A stretch of DNA of 64,000 nucleotides. It comes from Kuschelorhynchus macadamiae. Its lineage: Eukaryota > Arthropoda > Insecta > Coleoptera > Curculionidae. Each line of letters begins with the position of its first letter. Position 1 is the stretch's first letter. The notes beneath the pieces were generated by a model that searched no databases, was not told where the DNA came from, and saw only the letters and a program-made list of their open reading frames with translations. The stretch spans positions 203,501-267,500 of the forward strand of contig JAUTXW010001616.1 of NCBI GenBank assembly GCA_030620095.1, written 5' to 3'. Below are positions 50,691 to 63,289 of the stretch, in pieces. Position numbers and translations under genes: made by a program.

Positions 50691-52685
50691 TAAAAATTTG
50701 AGTTAAACAACGGCATTCAGCATGTTTCTTAAATATAACAATTAGCCTACATGAGCCTAATTTTACAATAATATGTATGTCTCCTGTGCTTACAGAAGTT
50801 TTATTTCGGTAATGTGCAAAATCAGTGGGACATTTGTTAAATTTGAATCCACAAACCTAGATGTGTTTCGACTGTTACTCGTTCTGCCCCGTCAGCCGAG
50901 CTTTCCGTTTGCGGACTACGTGTAAACTTGCCTGAAATGGACACATTTTATCTAAGTTAAAACATCTTTTTTAAACAAGTTGTTGTATTTTTTACAATTT
51001 TAGTACATTTAGTTTGAACTTTAGGCAGATTTGCGCACTTAGTTAATATAACGTGTAATTATTAATCTATTAAAATATAAATACCCAAGTAATGTAAAAC
51101 AAATTCACGTAGCTTGTTTTTCTAGGTGTTGTAGCGAGATGGCATTTTTTTGTCGTCACATGTTTTTCCTAGGTGTTCTTTTATATTTATTTTTGCTCTT
51201 CGCAAAAAATTAATTCGGTATAGTTTTATTTTGGCGCCCATATTATAATTGCATACTCCGCCCCTAAGCTACTGGATATCGATTTTTACGCGGCGAAGAA
51301 AACAATAAATAGGTAGTCTAAAACGTAATCAACCCAAATAAATAATGTCAAATTATAAAAATTTTACTTAGCTCTGAAGCCTACAAATTAAATAAATAGA
51401 ATATAGGGAGCAATACTTGGTTCAAACGTAAGAGTAATTGTACCATTTTCGGTCCATTCAAATTCAACTGAAGTGGAAGATTCGGATTTGGAAAAGAAGT
51501 CTCGTTACTTTTGGCCGTTTTGATACTTTTTCTTTTAATTCTTGGGCATTCTTACCTTTTTGGCCCCCTCTAAGTGGACTAGGAAGAGATATTCGCGCGA
51601 TTACTCATAATATAGTAAAGGGCGTAGAATCAGGGGACTAGTGACAGCGGCAGAAGTCCCGATCTTCACTATGCTAAGTGTCCGAAATAGAGATGAACGT
51701 AGCTTGCAAATAAAACTCAAATTCGGAAACATTTGGATCGTAATTTGTAGTTTCACTGCCAAATAATGATAATTTCAGTATTCAAACCAAAATTACCTCA
51801 ATATATATTTTGCTTACGGGGCGCTCATAAGTTCTGCGCCCAGGAGTCACTGTCCCCTCTGCCCCCCTGGGTAGCTATGCTACTGGCACCGATCAAAAAT
51901 TTAGTCAGTCAGTTTTGAAGCCTCTTAATTTACTGTAGGTATGCTATATGTATGTATTTTATTTTACTACCTTATCATAGATACATTATTACTGGTTACG
52001 CACAGAAAACCGAAAGCAAAGTTGATTAGCGAGTGAGATGCATAAGAGCGAGACGGTGTGAACGTAACCCAAGCGGGCGCCTAGTCTGGTAAACATTTAT
52101 CGGCCATAGGCGCCATCGCGCTATTTTCGTTGTATATGTACTTAACTTTTGTTCAAAATAAAGTTGCCGTATCTATATTTACTTTTGCCGGTGTAGGCCG
52201 GTGCGACGGAATCGACTAGTAATCGTAGGTTGGGTCGATACGGTGGATAACCTCTAATACGATGACTATTGAGCAGATGTTTGACTTGCCAAAGTCAGAG
52301 TAATTTATTTCCCAACAGGACAGTATTTGAATGATGGTAGACCAAAAAAAAAGCAAAGCCTACTTTTAACTTATTTAATTTACAATTATTGGTCAAAATA
52401 ATTACTCAACTTTCTCAAAAATTTTTTCAACCCTAGTGTTGAAAAGTAAGTAAAAATAAAAGACCTACTGAAGATTCTATATGATCGTACGAAAAAAAGA
52501 GTACAGGAGTTTTCCTTGTTATATGGCATGCTTTTAAAAGCATTATTTGAAGGAATACAAAAAAACATCATTTTTTATACCTTCATTATTAAAACACACT
52601 TGATATAATTCGCTTGATTTATAGATTGCGTTGCTAATATAAAAAGATAATCGTTATTTAACATTAAAACTTCTTTTTAAGTTTT
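50691..52685. other. non-genic stretch, probably transposon-rich
   Basis: No domain is readable. Two GC-richer phrases, GGCGCCC...CCGCCCCTAAGCTACTGG near 51230-51280 and GGGGCGCTC...CCCCCTGGGTAGCTATGCTACTGG near 51818-51885, resemble terminal sequences of insect DNA transposons and bracket about 600 bp. The patch 52015-52215 with AATAAA near 52158 looks somewhat like an LTR, but no partner is present. It also contains AGGCGCCATCGCG (CTCF-like on the minus strand) at 52108-52120. The open frame 51438-51641 has no domain. Confidence 0.35.
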
Positions 52686-52689
52686 CTTT

Positions 52690-53200
52690 CAGTTATATTT
52701 TTCTATTAAAGTAAACCATGTCTTTTAAATACCCCCATAAGAAATTATCCAGTGGGGTACGATCAGAGCTGTTTGCTGGCCAGTGAATGTGTCCGTGGCT
52801 CCCTATTTATATATTATACTGATTATTAAGGAAATAAATTGCGGGTTGTATATTATGGGGAGGGCGCCATCTTGATGTCAAATAATCTGTTTATACTGGC
52901 AAATCCGAATGTTGTCCAAAATCTGCTTTACTTCATACCTTAGAAAATAGCGCGCTCTACTGTTAAATTTCCCTCAAAGATAATGGGTCTCTTTTATTGC
53001 GGCTTATGAATTTTATTTTCTTCTGATAAATAATGGACTAGCCTAATTTTATAAGGATAATATCCATATTTTTGTAGGGTAGTATAAATCTGTAGTGAAA
53101 CATCCGCTATTGAGCAATAAGGATGTACTAAAAAAATAATGGCAAAATGCAATAAAATATTTAAATCTTCTTATGAATTTTCTTTACAGTTCCTCGTTTT
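52690..53200 (-). mobile_element. IS630/Tc1-type transposase relic (second)
   Basis: Read right to left, a degraded QDGALPI block near 52860-52880 corresponds to 'QDGAPPH'. GSHGHIHWPANSSDRTPLDN with FLWGYLKDMVYFNRK follows at about 52710-52800. That is the 'IGR.GPI.WPARSPDLTPLDFFLWGYLKDKVY' block, with SPDL changed to SSDR. Upstream sequence reads PIIFEGNLTVERAIF, like the block between the catalytic residues. The N-terminal DNA-binding part is not readable. It is a different, independently decayed copy from the one at 48.6 kb. Confidence 0.75.
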
Positions 53201-54600
53201 CCTTCGGAGAGTTTTTCTTTCTGTATGATTTTTAACAATATAATCTACTGCTTGATAAACCTAAAGCTAAACTTATGTTGAACTTATAACTGAACTAACA
53301 GGAAACTAGATATTTTAATTTGCGATATAGAAATAATTTTATGTGTCTTCTATCTTCTTGCGGGGCCTGTACTGAAGGCATTATGTTTGATCGCTATCAA
53401 GCAGCAAAGCGGTAATACTAACATCATTATTTCAACCAAATGAATTTAAATTAATATTGATGAAGAGGTAGATTTTTTATAATCCCATACTCTAAATCAC
53501 ATGCTATCTCAAGTCTCAATATGGAAGTATTCTCTCTACAAACGGAACATTTAAGAGCCAAGAGTAGCGAATGAATCTATTGAGGGAAAAGTTTGTATTA
53601 CATTTCTTTTAAGGCATGGTTGCTGTCTAGTAAAAAACTTCTACTAGTATTTGTTAAAGTTTGACTCAAGCTAGTTTTTTATATATTTAAATATACGCCC
53701 GCAGTTTTAGTCACTATTTACTTTGACATGATTGTCGGGTGTTCTTGAAATATTTTTACCTAGACGATGTTTATACTGGATTTCGCTTTTGCAATAATGA
53801 CATGATTGACGAATTTTATGGTGTGAAAGTTATTAGCAGTGTGATTCAAAAGCTTCCTATGAGCTTTTGATATTTCTATATGGTGAATTTAAATTAACTG
53901 TTCTGTTGAAAAGTTGCTAAATTATGGTGTTTTGATGATTAGGTATTGTGTCTAAGAATATGGTGTATTTTTTAAAATTAAGAATGCTTGTATGTGGCTA
54001 TTTTGAGATGTGTATGGATTTCTGTATTATTATTATTATTATTATTATTATATGCCAGGAGGCTCATAGTATACTCCTGAGTATTTTATTTTGCAAAGTT
54101 TGAAGTCTTTTAAGATACAGGGATAATTGTGTTTTGAGCTTATGATATATCGGACGTGTATAAGCTATAAAGGGTGGGTGCTAGTGGGAAAAAAATTTAA
54201 ACATTTTCTTAAAAACTTAAGGCGTGACACTTCATCACACTTGAAATAAAGAAAATAAAAATAAGAAAATATTCAAATTTTTAAAAGTTCTCAGTGACCG
54301 ATACTTCCGGGCAAGGTTAAATTTGTATTAGGTTTTGGAAGGACCACTATGATGGATTTTTTCCGGGCTTTAGGAAAATTAATTATTACCGCGTAAATAT
54401 TATTTACTGTCTCATGCGGCAACCAAACTTCCCATACGCGGATGCGTAGCTCTAATAACCGGATGTTTATGTAAATAAAATCGGTGATTTTCCGCGTATT
54501 ATCCCTATAAATTATATGGTCCCAGTTTCATATATCGTAGTTGTTTTCGCGCTTGCCTTTGTCTACAAGTTTCAATATATGAACACCGTATCTTAAATAC
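53201..54600. other. non-genic stretch with (ATT)n
   Basis: AT-rich. An (ATT)n microsatellite lies at 54024-54052. The part 54290-54600 may be the 5' end of the adjoining Tigger-like element, but I could not identify a terminal inverted repeat. The open frame 54505-54723 (minus) is antisense to the transposase start. Confidence 0.45.
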
Positions 54601-55960
54601 AATGACTTCGAATAAAATACTGTCGACTCTCAAAGAAATAAAAATGGAAGTGGTGAATGTGATAGATCGAGAAAAAATATCAGTTCGTGCGCTGGCAAGA
54701 AGATTAATATAGGGAAAACGCAAGCCCCAGATATCGCAAACAATAATCTGGACTTAACGTGAATCAGAAAAAGGGTTTTCTGTAAACTGAAGGATTGAAT
54801 ATAGATATGTTTTGAATGTTTTGCGAGTGCCAGAAGTCAGAACATACTAAAATCGAAAGAGTTAATAAAGGCGAAGGGTAAATAAATTTACCAGTTTTAG
54901 TGCGTCGTCGGACGGATGACTTCAAAAGTGGCAATGTGAATCAAAGTGATGTCACTGTGTTTATGAAGAAGTTTCCTTTTTGTTGTTAGATTACCAGCCA
55001 GAATACATTTACAATGCGGACGAGAGGACTAGTTTTTTGTGCGTTACCAGATAAAACTCTAACTTTTAAATCTAAAAAATGTTCATGTGGATAATTTCCG
55101 AAAGAACACTCACAATTTTGTTTTGTGCAAGCATAGCTGGACATAAAGTAGAGTTGATAGTGATCGGAGAAGCAACTAGACCCCGAGCTTTAAATATCGT
55201 TGACATTAAAAATTTACCAACCATATGGAAATCAAACAGAAATGTTTGGATGACACGCGAAATTAAGGCTGTTTCTACTGGATAGAAAAATGGGCATTCA
55301 GAAAAGAAAAATGTTGTAGTAAAAAAATGCGATTTTTTTACCACCTAATACACCTACGTTTGCCATCCCTTAGAACAAGGGATCAAACAAATTTTTATAT
55401 TTTAGTATCGAAATCAGATTTAGAAACATGTTTTATCAAAAATGGAAATTGATAAATCGACATCAGAACTATCAAACGTATTAGAACCATTATATATTAT
55501 AAAAACAGCGTGAGCATGGGAAAACGCTAGTTCGAATGCCATAAAAAATTGTTTAAAAAACGTTGGGTTCAAAAAGAATGAGGGTATTTTCACTTATTTT
55601 GATCAGGAAGATGATCTACCGCAGAAAGTATAGATTACTTTCTGCAACGTTGAGAACCACAAAGAAACTAGGACCTACATGAACAAAAAATAGATTGCTT
55701 TAGAAACGTAGATACCAATATACTGACGGAAGAAACAATCGACATAAAAGTTTGATGAAGACGCGAGTGAAGATGACGACAAAGATGAATTGGATGACGA
55801 AATGCCTAATGTTATGAAAGATGACCATGCGCTAAAATCCTATGAAGGGGCTTTGGGGTTGGAGGACCATTTAAAACCATTTGCAAGAGATGACTACATT
55901 ATCTTTCAACATATAAAAAAACCTTGAAAGTCAAGTCGCAAGAAAAAAGGTAAACATTGC
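54600..55960 (+). mobile_element. pogo/Tigger-type transposase pseudogene
   Basis: Plus-strand blocks in order: SLKEIKMEVVNVIDREKISV with RALARR (helix-turn-helix, 54630-54710), KKFPF...QPEYIYNADE (first catalytic region, Asp-Glu in NADE, about 54965-55025), ERTLTILFCASIAGHKVELI, VIGEATRPRALN (55100-55195), WKSNRNVWMTREI (about 55225-55265), FLPPNTPTFAIP with 'NKG' (the 'FLPPNTTSLIQPCDQG' block, about 55335-55385), and SSNAIKNCLKNVGF (about 55530-55572), followed by an acidic C-terminal part. This is the layout of the DDE_1/CENP-B-like family. Several frameshifts and stops occur, and the 'LL.DNCPAH' catalytic block is not readable, so it is inactive. Confidence 0.85.
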
Positions 55961-56237
55961 GACAGTCATCTATTTTAAGTTTTCTTCAGTTTTGTTCCAA
56001 ATAATTTTGCCTACTTTATTCACATTTGTTTGTTTTATACCAGTATGTATTTGTTGCTTTATTGTTTAAAATAAAGTCAACGATATTTTTAATATAAATA
56101 TATATTATATATGGTAAAAGCAAAAAATTATTACTTAACCAACGAAAAAGAAGATTACCAATCTTATGTATTTTTTATATATGTACATCGATTACTCTGC
56201 GATCATTTTACCAATTTGGATAAAAAAATTTTGGGAA
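55961..56237. other. non-genic stretch after Tigger relic
   Basis: AT-rich with an AATAAA near 56070 that could be the polyadenylation signal of the transposase gene. No other signal is seen. Confidence 0.45.
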
Positions 56238-56666
56238 GACCCCTAGAACAATGAAATTTGGCCAACTATAGACACGTGTTTCTGACTTAAGGTCTTCATC
56301 AGAACAGTCAACTAGTTGAGAGACGAGTACAACTAGCGCCAAAATTAATACACAAAACCACCTCTACTATATAATAGTTCAAACCGCGTTAATTTTTTCC
56401 TACTTTCGATTTAATTACTCTTGGGTTCTGAGTTTCGCCGCAGGCGGCAATATGTTGCTCCGTGGTATCAAGTCCGGCGAAGATTTCGAATGTTCTCTTG
56501 GTAACCACAAATGTCGGTTTTGCTCCTGTTGGTGACTCTGGTGTGGATTTGTGTATTAAATTCGGCGCTAGTTGTATTCGTTTCTCAACTAATTGACTGT
56601 ACTGATGAAGACCTTAAGTCAGAAACACGTGTCTACAGATGGCCAAATTTCATTGTTCTAGCGGTC
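56238..56666. repeat. foldback element with ~124-bp inverted arms
   Basis: The left arm 56238-56361 and right arm 56543-56666 are inverted copies at roughly 90% identity. The shared core, read on the plus strand in the left arm, includes GACACGTGTTTCTGACTTAA and ACAACTAGCGCC. The loop of about 180 bp contains a 39-nt phrase (56364-56402, CTACTATATAATAGTTC...) that is repeated in direct orientation at 56685-56723 with one mismatch, just before the TA array. The plus-strand open frame at 56511-56912 is a product of the right arm plus TA repeat and is not a gene. Confidence 0.85.
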
Positions 56667-56719
56667 TTCAAAAAAACTCTTTTTCTACTATATAATAGTT
56701 CTAACCGCGTTAATTTTTT

Positions 56720-57102
<383 letters not shown>

Positions 57103-57184
57103 TTCCGCCGAGAGAAAAAAAAGTCTAAGTCTAAGGATTTTGGTTACTTCATGAAAGGTCCCATTCTGTCGGGCTTGTAATCAG

Positions 57185-57375
57185 GTACTATAAAATTATC
57201 ATCCACCGCCGGACGTGGGCCGTGCAATTTCGATAAAGACCCATCCGACGGATCAGCAGCAGAGGCGGCCGGCGCACCGAGAGGTGAGGGGCCTTCGCTA
57301 ATTACAAAAGAAGTCGGTTCGGTCGCCGCGAAGAGATAGCGCTGGCGCCGCGACCGTTTCGTTGGGTGGCATTAG
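57185..57375. promoter_or_regulatory. GC-rich islet
   Basis: A ~190-bp CpG-rich patch contains GCTGGCGCCGCG at 57341-57352 and several CGCCG/CGGCC runs. It lies between the TA array and a LINE fragment. There is no supported exon. It resembles the other GC islets at 10.2, 36.2 and 63.4 kb. Confidence 0.3.
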
Positions 57376-57499
57376 TCTCATGCGTTGAAACCCAAGATCT
57401 TCTTTTGTTTCATGAAAGTAAAACAGAGGAAGTCGAATGCTGGACATTTGGCTTTCATTTATACGTACAATTATTAGTAAAAGAGCAAACGGCCTATAT

Positions 57500-58620
57500 T
57501 TATTTATTGTTTAAAAGTTCAATAGTGACACCCATATACCAATCCGGATCAATCATCTCAATTAAAAACTACCTACCTATAAGCTTAATGAGCAATTTTG
57601 CCAAAATACTTGAAAAGTACTTAAAAAGTAGATTAACTGATCATCTTAAACACAATATTTTATCATCTAGCCAGTTCGTGGGGGATGCATTACCACGGAT
57701 GCTATGCATAAATTAATTACAGAAATAGTTCGTAAAATTTACTTAGACAAAAAATACACTGCGGTCTTCTTAGACCTTGTGAAGGCCTTCGACACTGTGC
57801 CCCATAACAACCTCCTTCAAATATTTTTTAATTGTGGAATTAGAGGCACGGCATTTAATCTATGTGAAACTTGGACACAGTTCAAATGGGGCGACTTAAT
57901 AATAACCCCGACAGTGATAGTAATAGTAGTAGTAGTAGTAGTAGTAATAAAAATTAGTGTGCCACATGGAACGGTATAGGGCCAATTCTGTTTTGTTATA
58001 TACATTAATTATTTGCTGTAAATATTAATAAATTTACCATCCCGTTCACAGATGATATCGTGATGGTGTTTAGGAGGTCATATTTGGGAGCAAGTTGAAA
58101 ATAAAACAAAAGCAAGACAGCTAACTGTTAGAAATTGGCTTTTAACTCATCCATTATTCCTAAACTACAGTAGACTACTAGTGTACGGCAATCGTACACT
58201 AGAAGAAGTAATTCATACAAAGTACTTAAGGATCACCGTGGATCAATTTCTCAAACGACATATATAAGTTTTATTTACTGAGAGAATTTTTAGGCAGGCA
58301 AACTTTAGTTATGGTCTATAAACCTCTTGTATAATCATTAATTAGCGGTGTGGGGCGAACTTTATAGTAACGCTTTAAGTAAAGTAAACATTATTCCATA
58401 GCATTTTTAAAAAATAATATACTGAGCTGAAAAAAGTAGACTTCTCTCGATGTTTTACTTATTTTTATAAAAAATCAAGCATCTAAAAGAACATTTCTAC
58501 GGAAATAATAACAACTCCACAGATGCATTAAAAGCATGAAACCTAAGTTTTCTCGTACATCTTGAACAAGCCATCTCCGTACATAATTACAAAATATACC
58601 AGACATACAATATTATATGA
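57500..58620 (+). mobile_element. LINE reverse transcriptase relic (Jockey/CR1 group) with internal (AGT)n
   Basis: Plus-strand blocks: SSIVTPIYQSGSIISIKNYL, PISLMSNFAKILEKYLKSRL (57510-57650), then after a frame change DAMHKLITEIVRKIYLDKKY, TAVFLDLVKAFDTVPHNNLL (57690-57820), FFNCGIRGTAFNL, and KISVPHGTV (about 57945-57975, the altered GVPQGTV block). The ADD block is eroded. Further on, TVRNWLLTHPLFLNYSR and EEVIHTKYLRITVDQFLK (about 58130-58255) match the thumb region. A run of AGT triplets at 57916-57947 lies just before the PHGTV block, where the family has unique sequence. Stops and frameshifts make it inactive. Confidence 0.8.
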
Positions 58621-59475
58621 AAAATGTATCATTCGTCACCACATGCTAAGGAAAGCCACCAAAATCTAGTCCTTATTGGTATTGCCTTGGATTCTACCAC
58701 TCTTACCCATGTGTAAATCATCATTGTTTACCTTTTCCTTATTGTCATATATTCCTTTGATACGTCGCCGCGATCCAACATCTAAATATAAAATGCTTAA
58801 ATTGTGCGGATCCTGATATTACTTGACCATTTAACCACGACTTCGCCAATATGATGTCTTCCTTATTATGTGAATTAAAATCATTAACTGTCTCGAAATC
58901 TTCATAGTATCTGAAAAGCCGCCATATGTGTAGGTAGATCGTGGGTTGAGTTAGCAATTCCCGATAAATTTTCTCTTTTTTCATCTTCGGGTTTATTTAC
59001 ACATTTGTAAAACTTTTTGTGGGTGTGCACACATATTTACCTATGTTCGAGTTGTTCGTAAAGTGCTTTTCACGAAAAATGGTTCTGACTGAATAACTAC
59101 AAAATACTACCCGGGTCGATCGCACTAAGTAGGCAATGTAGTAAGGGATCGAACCACAGATATTTATCTATTTAATGCAGATTTGAATCTCTGAAGGAAA
59201 ACAAGTAATGATACTAGTGCGATAAGTCGGTAAATTCGGTTTTACACACAACTTCCCTCGTACAAAATTCTACAACTGACAACAAACAAAAAATATATGC
59301 AAATAATTATTTGGTAATAACATTATACAAATCCTATACACTGGAACTTATTAACCTTTTTTTAGTTTCTAATTTATTTATTATTACTATTATTATAATT
59401 ACTTATTTCTCATAAAATTATTTAGGTAGTCTACAAAAAAAATAAATTAGGTCCTTATTATTTTCCTCCAAAAAA
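58621..59475. other. non-genic stretch
   Basis: The minus-strand open frame at 58745-58984 (79 codons) has a fairly protein-like composition but no domain I recognise, no splice signals and no start context. No gene is called. Confidence 0.4.
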
Positions 59476-59479
59476 GAAG

Positions 59480-59880
59480 GTTTTGTTCCAGGAATTTTAC
59501 CGAATATTCAAAAATTTTACTAAACCACCATTTTATTTTGCCATACAGGATTCGCATTAAAAATGTACCCGTCTATCCTTGTTTAACACTTGATTTTAGT
59601 GCAAAATTACAAGTCAATTGGATAAGTGGTTTTTTAGGACTGACATTTCATTACGCCGCCCTTTTGTTCCGCCATAATGGCTTGCCACAAGAATTTGTTT
59701 GTCTCTATATCCACTCTATTTTTGCGAAAATTCTATTCGATAAGTAGTTTCTTAATAATGATTTTTTACCATACTGGATTTTTACCAAAATATAACCATT
59801 TCATCCTCATATGACCCTTCATTTTTGACCAAAATAATATTCTTCGAAATACATATCATTTGCCGCCATATAGTTTTGAA
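59480..59880 (-). repeat. dispersed repeat family A, copy 5
   Basis: Inverted relative to the long copy. Phrases include TAAACCACCATTTTATTTTG, CATACAGGATTCGCATTAAA, CGCCGCCCTTTTGTTCCGCC, TTTGTCTCTATATCCACTC and CATACTGGATTTTTACCAAA. It abuts the C-terminal side of the transposase relic at 59885-60690. Confidence 0.7.
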
Positions 59881-59884
59881 TATC

Positions 59885-60690
59885 CATTACTACAGGTTTT
59901 TCTGAGGAATGTTTGGTAAAAGAAAATTCTTGAACCATTCTTTAAAAAGTTCTGCTGTTGTATCTTCATGGTAGTATAGGCAGGGGTCTTTAATATTCTT
60001 TACAGAAAGCCACAAGACCCAACCGATGACCCAACCAATTTCTGACCCGACATGTAAAATGGTTATCATTTTCCCTTTTATTTGCCGGAGCTTTTATTTT
60101 ACACCTACAAAAGATTCGGACCACCCTTTGGACGATGTTTCATGCGTGTTAAATCATGTCTCATAGAGGTAAATTATTGGACGATTTTTAGAACGGTACT
60201 TTTTTATCTATTTTGTATATTCAAAACGCCATTTTTGTAATCGCTGGGATTCCATAAGCATTGGCTTTTTGTTAATTGTGCAATTTAGGTTTCATAAATA
60301 GTGAGCCGTTGCTTGAGTTTCTAATGTAGATACACGTTACTCTTAGTAGATTGCGCAGTCTTTCCGCCTTATCAAGTCCTTGTTGCCTTCATCAAAACAT
60401 TTGGTGGAACCGGTATCTTTACGTTTCTTTCTTGATGTGATGGGATTTGTCACGATTCTTTTCACTGTAGTTAGAGGTATCTTAGTCAAATCACATGTTT
60501 CACTCGCAGCCGCACTAGCGTTAATTCCTGTGTTAAGTAAAGACATAAAAAGATCACTTCCCGCCAGACATTCAATTTTTCAAAAAATTATTTAAAATAC
60601 CTACTAAAGGCAAACATTGAAAATATTTAAAAATTACCTTTCTATAACTAGTACAACCGAGTCTACAACAGAAGACATTTTTATACCTAG
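59885..60690 (-). mobile_element. IS630/Tc1-type transposase relic (YLDETW family)
   Basis: Read right to left: a start-like MSSVVDSVVLVIER near 60640-60680, then INASAAASETCDLTKIPLTT, VKRIVTNP (helix-turn-helix, about 60460-60530), SRKKRKDTGSTKCFDE with DLIRRKDCAIY (about 60345-60450), then KKPMLMESQRLQKWRFEYTK followed by KYRSKNRPIIYLYET (about 60155-60270). In relatives the last block is 'NRPIIYLDETW', so here the catalytic Asp codon has become Tyr and the Trp a stop. Next are CLYYHEDTTAELFKEWFKNF with LLPNIPQK (about 59900-59990) and VVMDIQNY, the 'VIVMDNASYH' block. Frameshifts are also present. The family is known only as an arthropod Tc1-like group. Confidence 0.8.
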
Positions 60691-62425
60691 AAATTATTAC
60701 AATCCGACCGACTCAACTATTTTTGTTTGATTATTGCCAAGCTCTTCTCTACACAATGGAATCGACCCAGGTAGTTTTATTACAGTCATTGAGTCAGAAC
60801 CATTATTAGTGAAAAGTAATTTACATACTTAAGTATAATTATGAGTGGGCGCACTTGGGTACACGAAACACCTTTCAAATTTTGAAGCCCAATTATTTTA
60901 CGTAAAGCCATTTCTAAATGAACAAAATCGAGGAATACAAATTATTGATATTGGACATAACAAAGAAAATATTCTGTAATTCATTCAGAGTCTAACAAAG
61001 CAACTGAGGGCTAGATTTTCATACAAATAAAAAGCATGGAAGTTTAGAAATGTTCCTAAGTATAGTTACCCCAATAATGGGTTCTTACAAAAAATTGATT
61101 AAACTCTAATTGTAAAAATGACTAATCTCTATGTCTCTAATTTATTAAGATTCTGGGATATTCTAAAAAGGTTTTTACGGTCCATTCATGAATCTGATAC
61201 TACTCTACCCACGCGGATGGTGCATGCTTGGTTCGAATAAACAAAGTCGCCGTAGATATAGGTGTTCCTTAATGGCACGACCCAGTCTTTATCGGGGAAG
61301 CTTTTAAGATACATCTAAACGAGAATGAAGGCGGGAAGTCGGAAAGGTTTTTGACAAAAAGTTAAAAGCATTTGGAAATAATCGAAGAGATAAACAAAAA
61401 TGTGACGATTAAATGGTAATGTGGGAAAAATATGTGCCATTGTACTGTATATAATTATATTATCAACATTCCTAATTTACAACGCAAAAAGACAGTCTAT
61501 GCCAAGGACAATTTTCGTCCATTTAACCACATTTTATATCTCACAACAGAAAAAAATAAGAACTAAATGTTTTACTTTTTCGCAACGTAAAAAATATATG
61601 CACAAGACCAACAAAAATATGTTAAAAATAATTTTTGTATGGGTATATCTTCCTTCTGTTAGTTTTTAGTACAGAGCGAGGAATAAAAAGGTGATTTTTT
61701 CTGAGGCCCCAAAGAAAAATTACGTTAATACATTTAAGAAAGATATTATAAATGCCAACAATTCTCATTAAATAAAAAAGGAGGATGTTCTTCATTCGAC
61801 CCTGTATGTTTTATAGTTCAGGGTAGTATCGGAATGGTCCCAAGGATCCTATTAAAAAATTTTGAAAACCCATCTCACCGTTTCAATCAATATCTGCGTA
61901 TGTAAAAAAACCGCAACAAGCAAAATATTTTTGCCTAACCTATGTATAAGCAAAACATAAAACTAGCCAAATATTTAACTTATTCGTGGAAAAGTAGATT
62001 TACAAATTCGTAAATGTGTCTGTCAAAAGGATCATGATAAGCATATTTTAAATACGTAGGTAAACAACATTTTATTAAATACTGTACTCACGGATAAAAT
62101 GTTCAAAAAAGTATCTTCCGGAAAAACGAAGATACTTCGGATATTTACAGGTAACATTATATGTTTTGAGGTTGTTACTTCCCCAATGCTTGAGAGATGT
62201 CTATCAGACAACCAAACCAAAATAGCAGCAAACCAAGCTCTTTTGAGGAATTGCGTTCAAATATTTGTCTGCTAGTTGTCTTCAGTGTTATAGAAAAGTT
62301 TGCATATTTCCCGATATAGAAATTTGTTACAAAAAAATAAAATTAATCCTGACGTATAATCTGGATTTACAGCACTTCCACTGGAGTTTTGAATGCATAT
62401 GCAAGTGATTTGGACGATGGAAAAA
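60691..62425. other. non-genic stretch
   Basis: AT-rich. The open frames at 61421-61669 (plus) and 62032-62220 (minus) have no domain. No transposon or RNA motif is recognised. Confidence 0.5.
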
Positions 62426-62429
62426 TACT

Positions 62430-62482
62430 GCTAGGGCGTTTGATACCATAAATCACGAATTATTTTTGTGTCTTCGCACTTA
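62430..62482 (+). mobile_element. tiny RT fragment
   Basis: The plus strand reads ARAFDTINHELFLCLRT and then a stop, matching the 'KAFDTINHELLLxKL' block of LINE reverse transcriptases. Only about 50 bp are recognisable, so this is either an ancient fragment or chance. A following MIFVFGDLNAE (about 62519-62551) resembles the endonuclease block 'GDFNA', but the order would be wrong for an intact LINE. Confidence 0.4.
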
Positions 62483-63285
62483 ACGTAGGTTATAGAGGGT
62501 AGTACTGAGGGAGAGAGCATGATTTTTGTGTTCGGTGATCTCAACGCAGAGGTCAGGATTTTAAATCTATATATATATATGGTCACCATCTTAACGTCGG
62601 CATCGTAGAGAAAAAAAATCAGAAAGTTCAATCAAAACTCATGCTATGGATTTGTCTACTCAATTAGCAAATACGATCACATATCTGATCCACTAATTGA
62701 GCTTAAGTGGCTCAATATGTCCAACAGACGTAAACTCCAATTTGGATTATTTCTCGGATTATTTGTACATAAATAAGTGCTGGTTTTCCAGCCTTTCATT
62801 ATAACTCTTGTTCACGCAAAATAGAAACACCGTCGACATGGCATCCACTCGACAGTCCTATTTAAAAAATGTTTTATTTCACGAGCAGTTCGTATGTTTG
62901 CTACATTGTATTATGTATTGTATCTACTTTGTTATCGTTTCTTGTATTTTGTATGTTTAACTTTTTAGTGAACAGCTTACGATAATTAGAGCAGCCACTG
63001 TTGATTATATGTAAGGGTAGCAATTAAACGCTAAATACCGCTTTCACTGGCTGTGTTTAAGTTTTCTTTTATGTTTTCATATTGTTCTCACCTTTGGCAC
63101 ATTACAACAAATAAAAGACGATTTATTAGTATTATATTAGCCATTTAATCACTCTGTATGGGTTGTACATTTTTTAACCCAAATGATTTCCATTTTGAAT
63201 AAAAATTAGTGTATTAAATTACATTGTTCGTCCGAACAGTGCTTATATTAATAAATACTATATCAATAAATATTAAGGTGTGGGC
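62483..63285. other. non-genic stretch
   Basis: Contains a short TA run at about 62569-62580. The open frame 62431-62631 (minus) is antisense with no domain. No gene is seen. Confidence 0.5.
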
Positions 63286-63289
63286 GCAA

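Noticed and set aside
52015..52215. Possible solo LTR
   Set aside because: No second copy, primer-binding site or clear TG...CA ends with a target duplication could be shown.
58745..58984. 79-codon minus-strand open frame with protein-like composition
   Set aside because: No domain, no splice signals and AT-rich surroundings; insufficient for a gene call.
60640..60680. Short start-codon exon ending in a GTAATT donor on the minus strand
   Set aside because: The following sequence is a transposase relic in near continuity, so it is better read as the N-terminus of that transposase.
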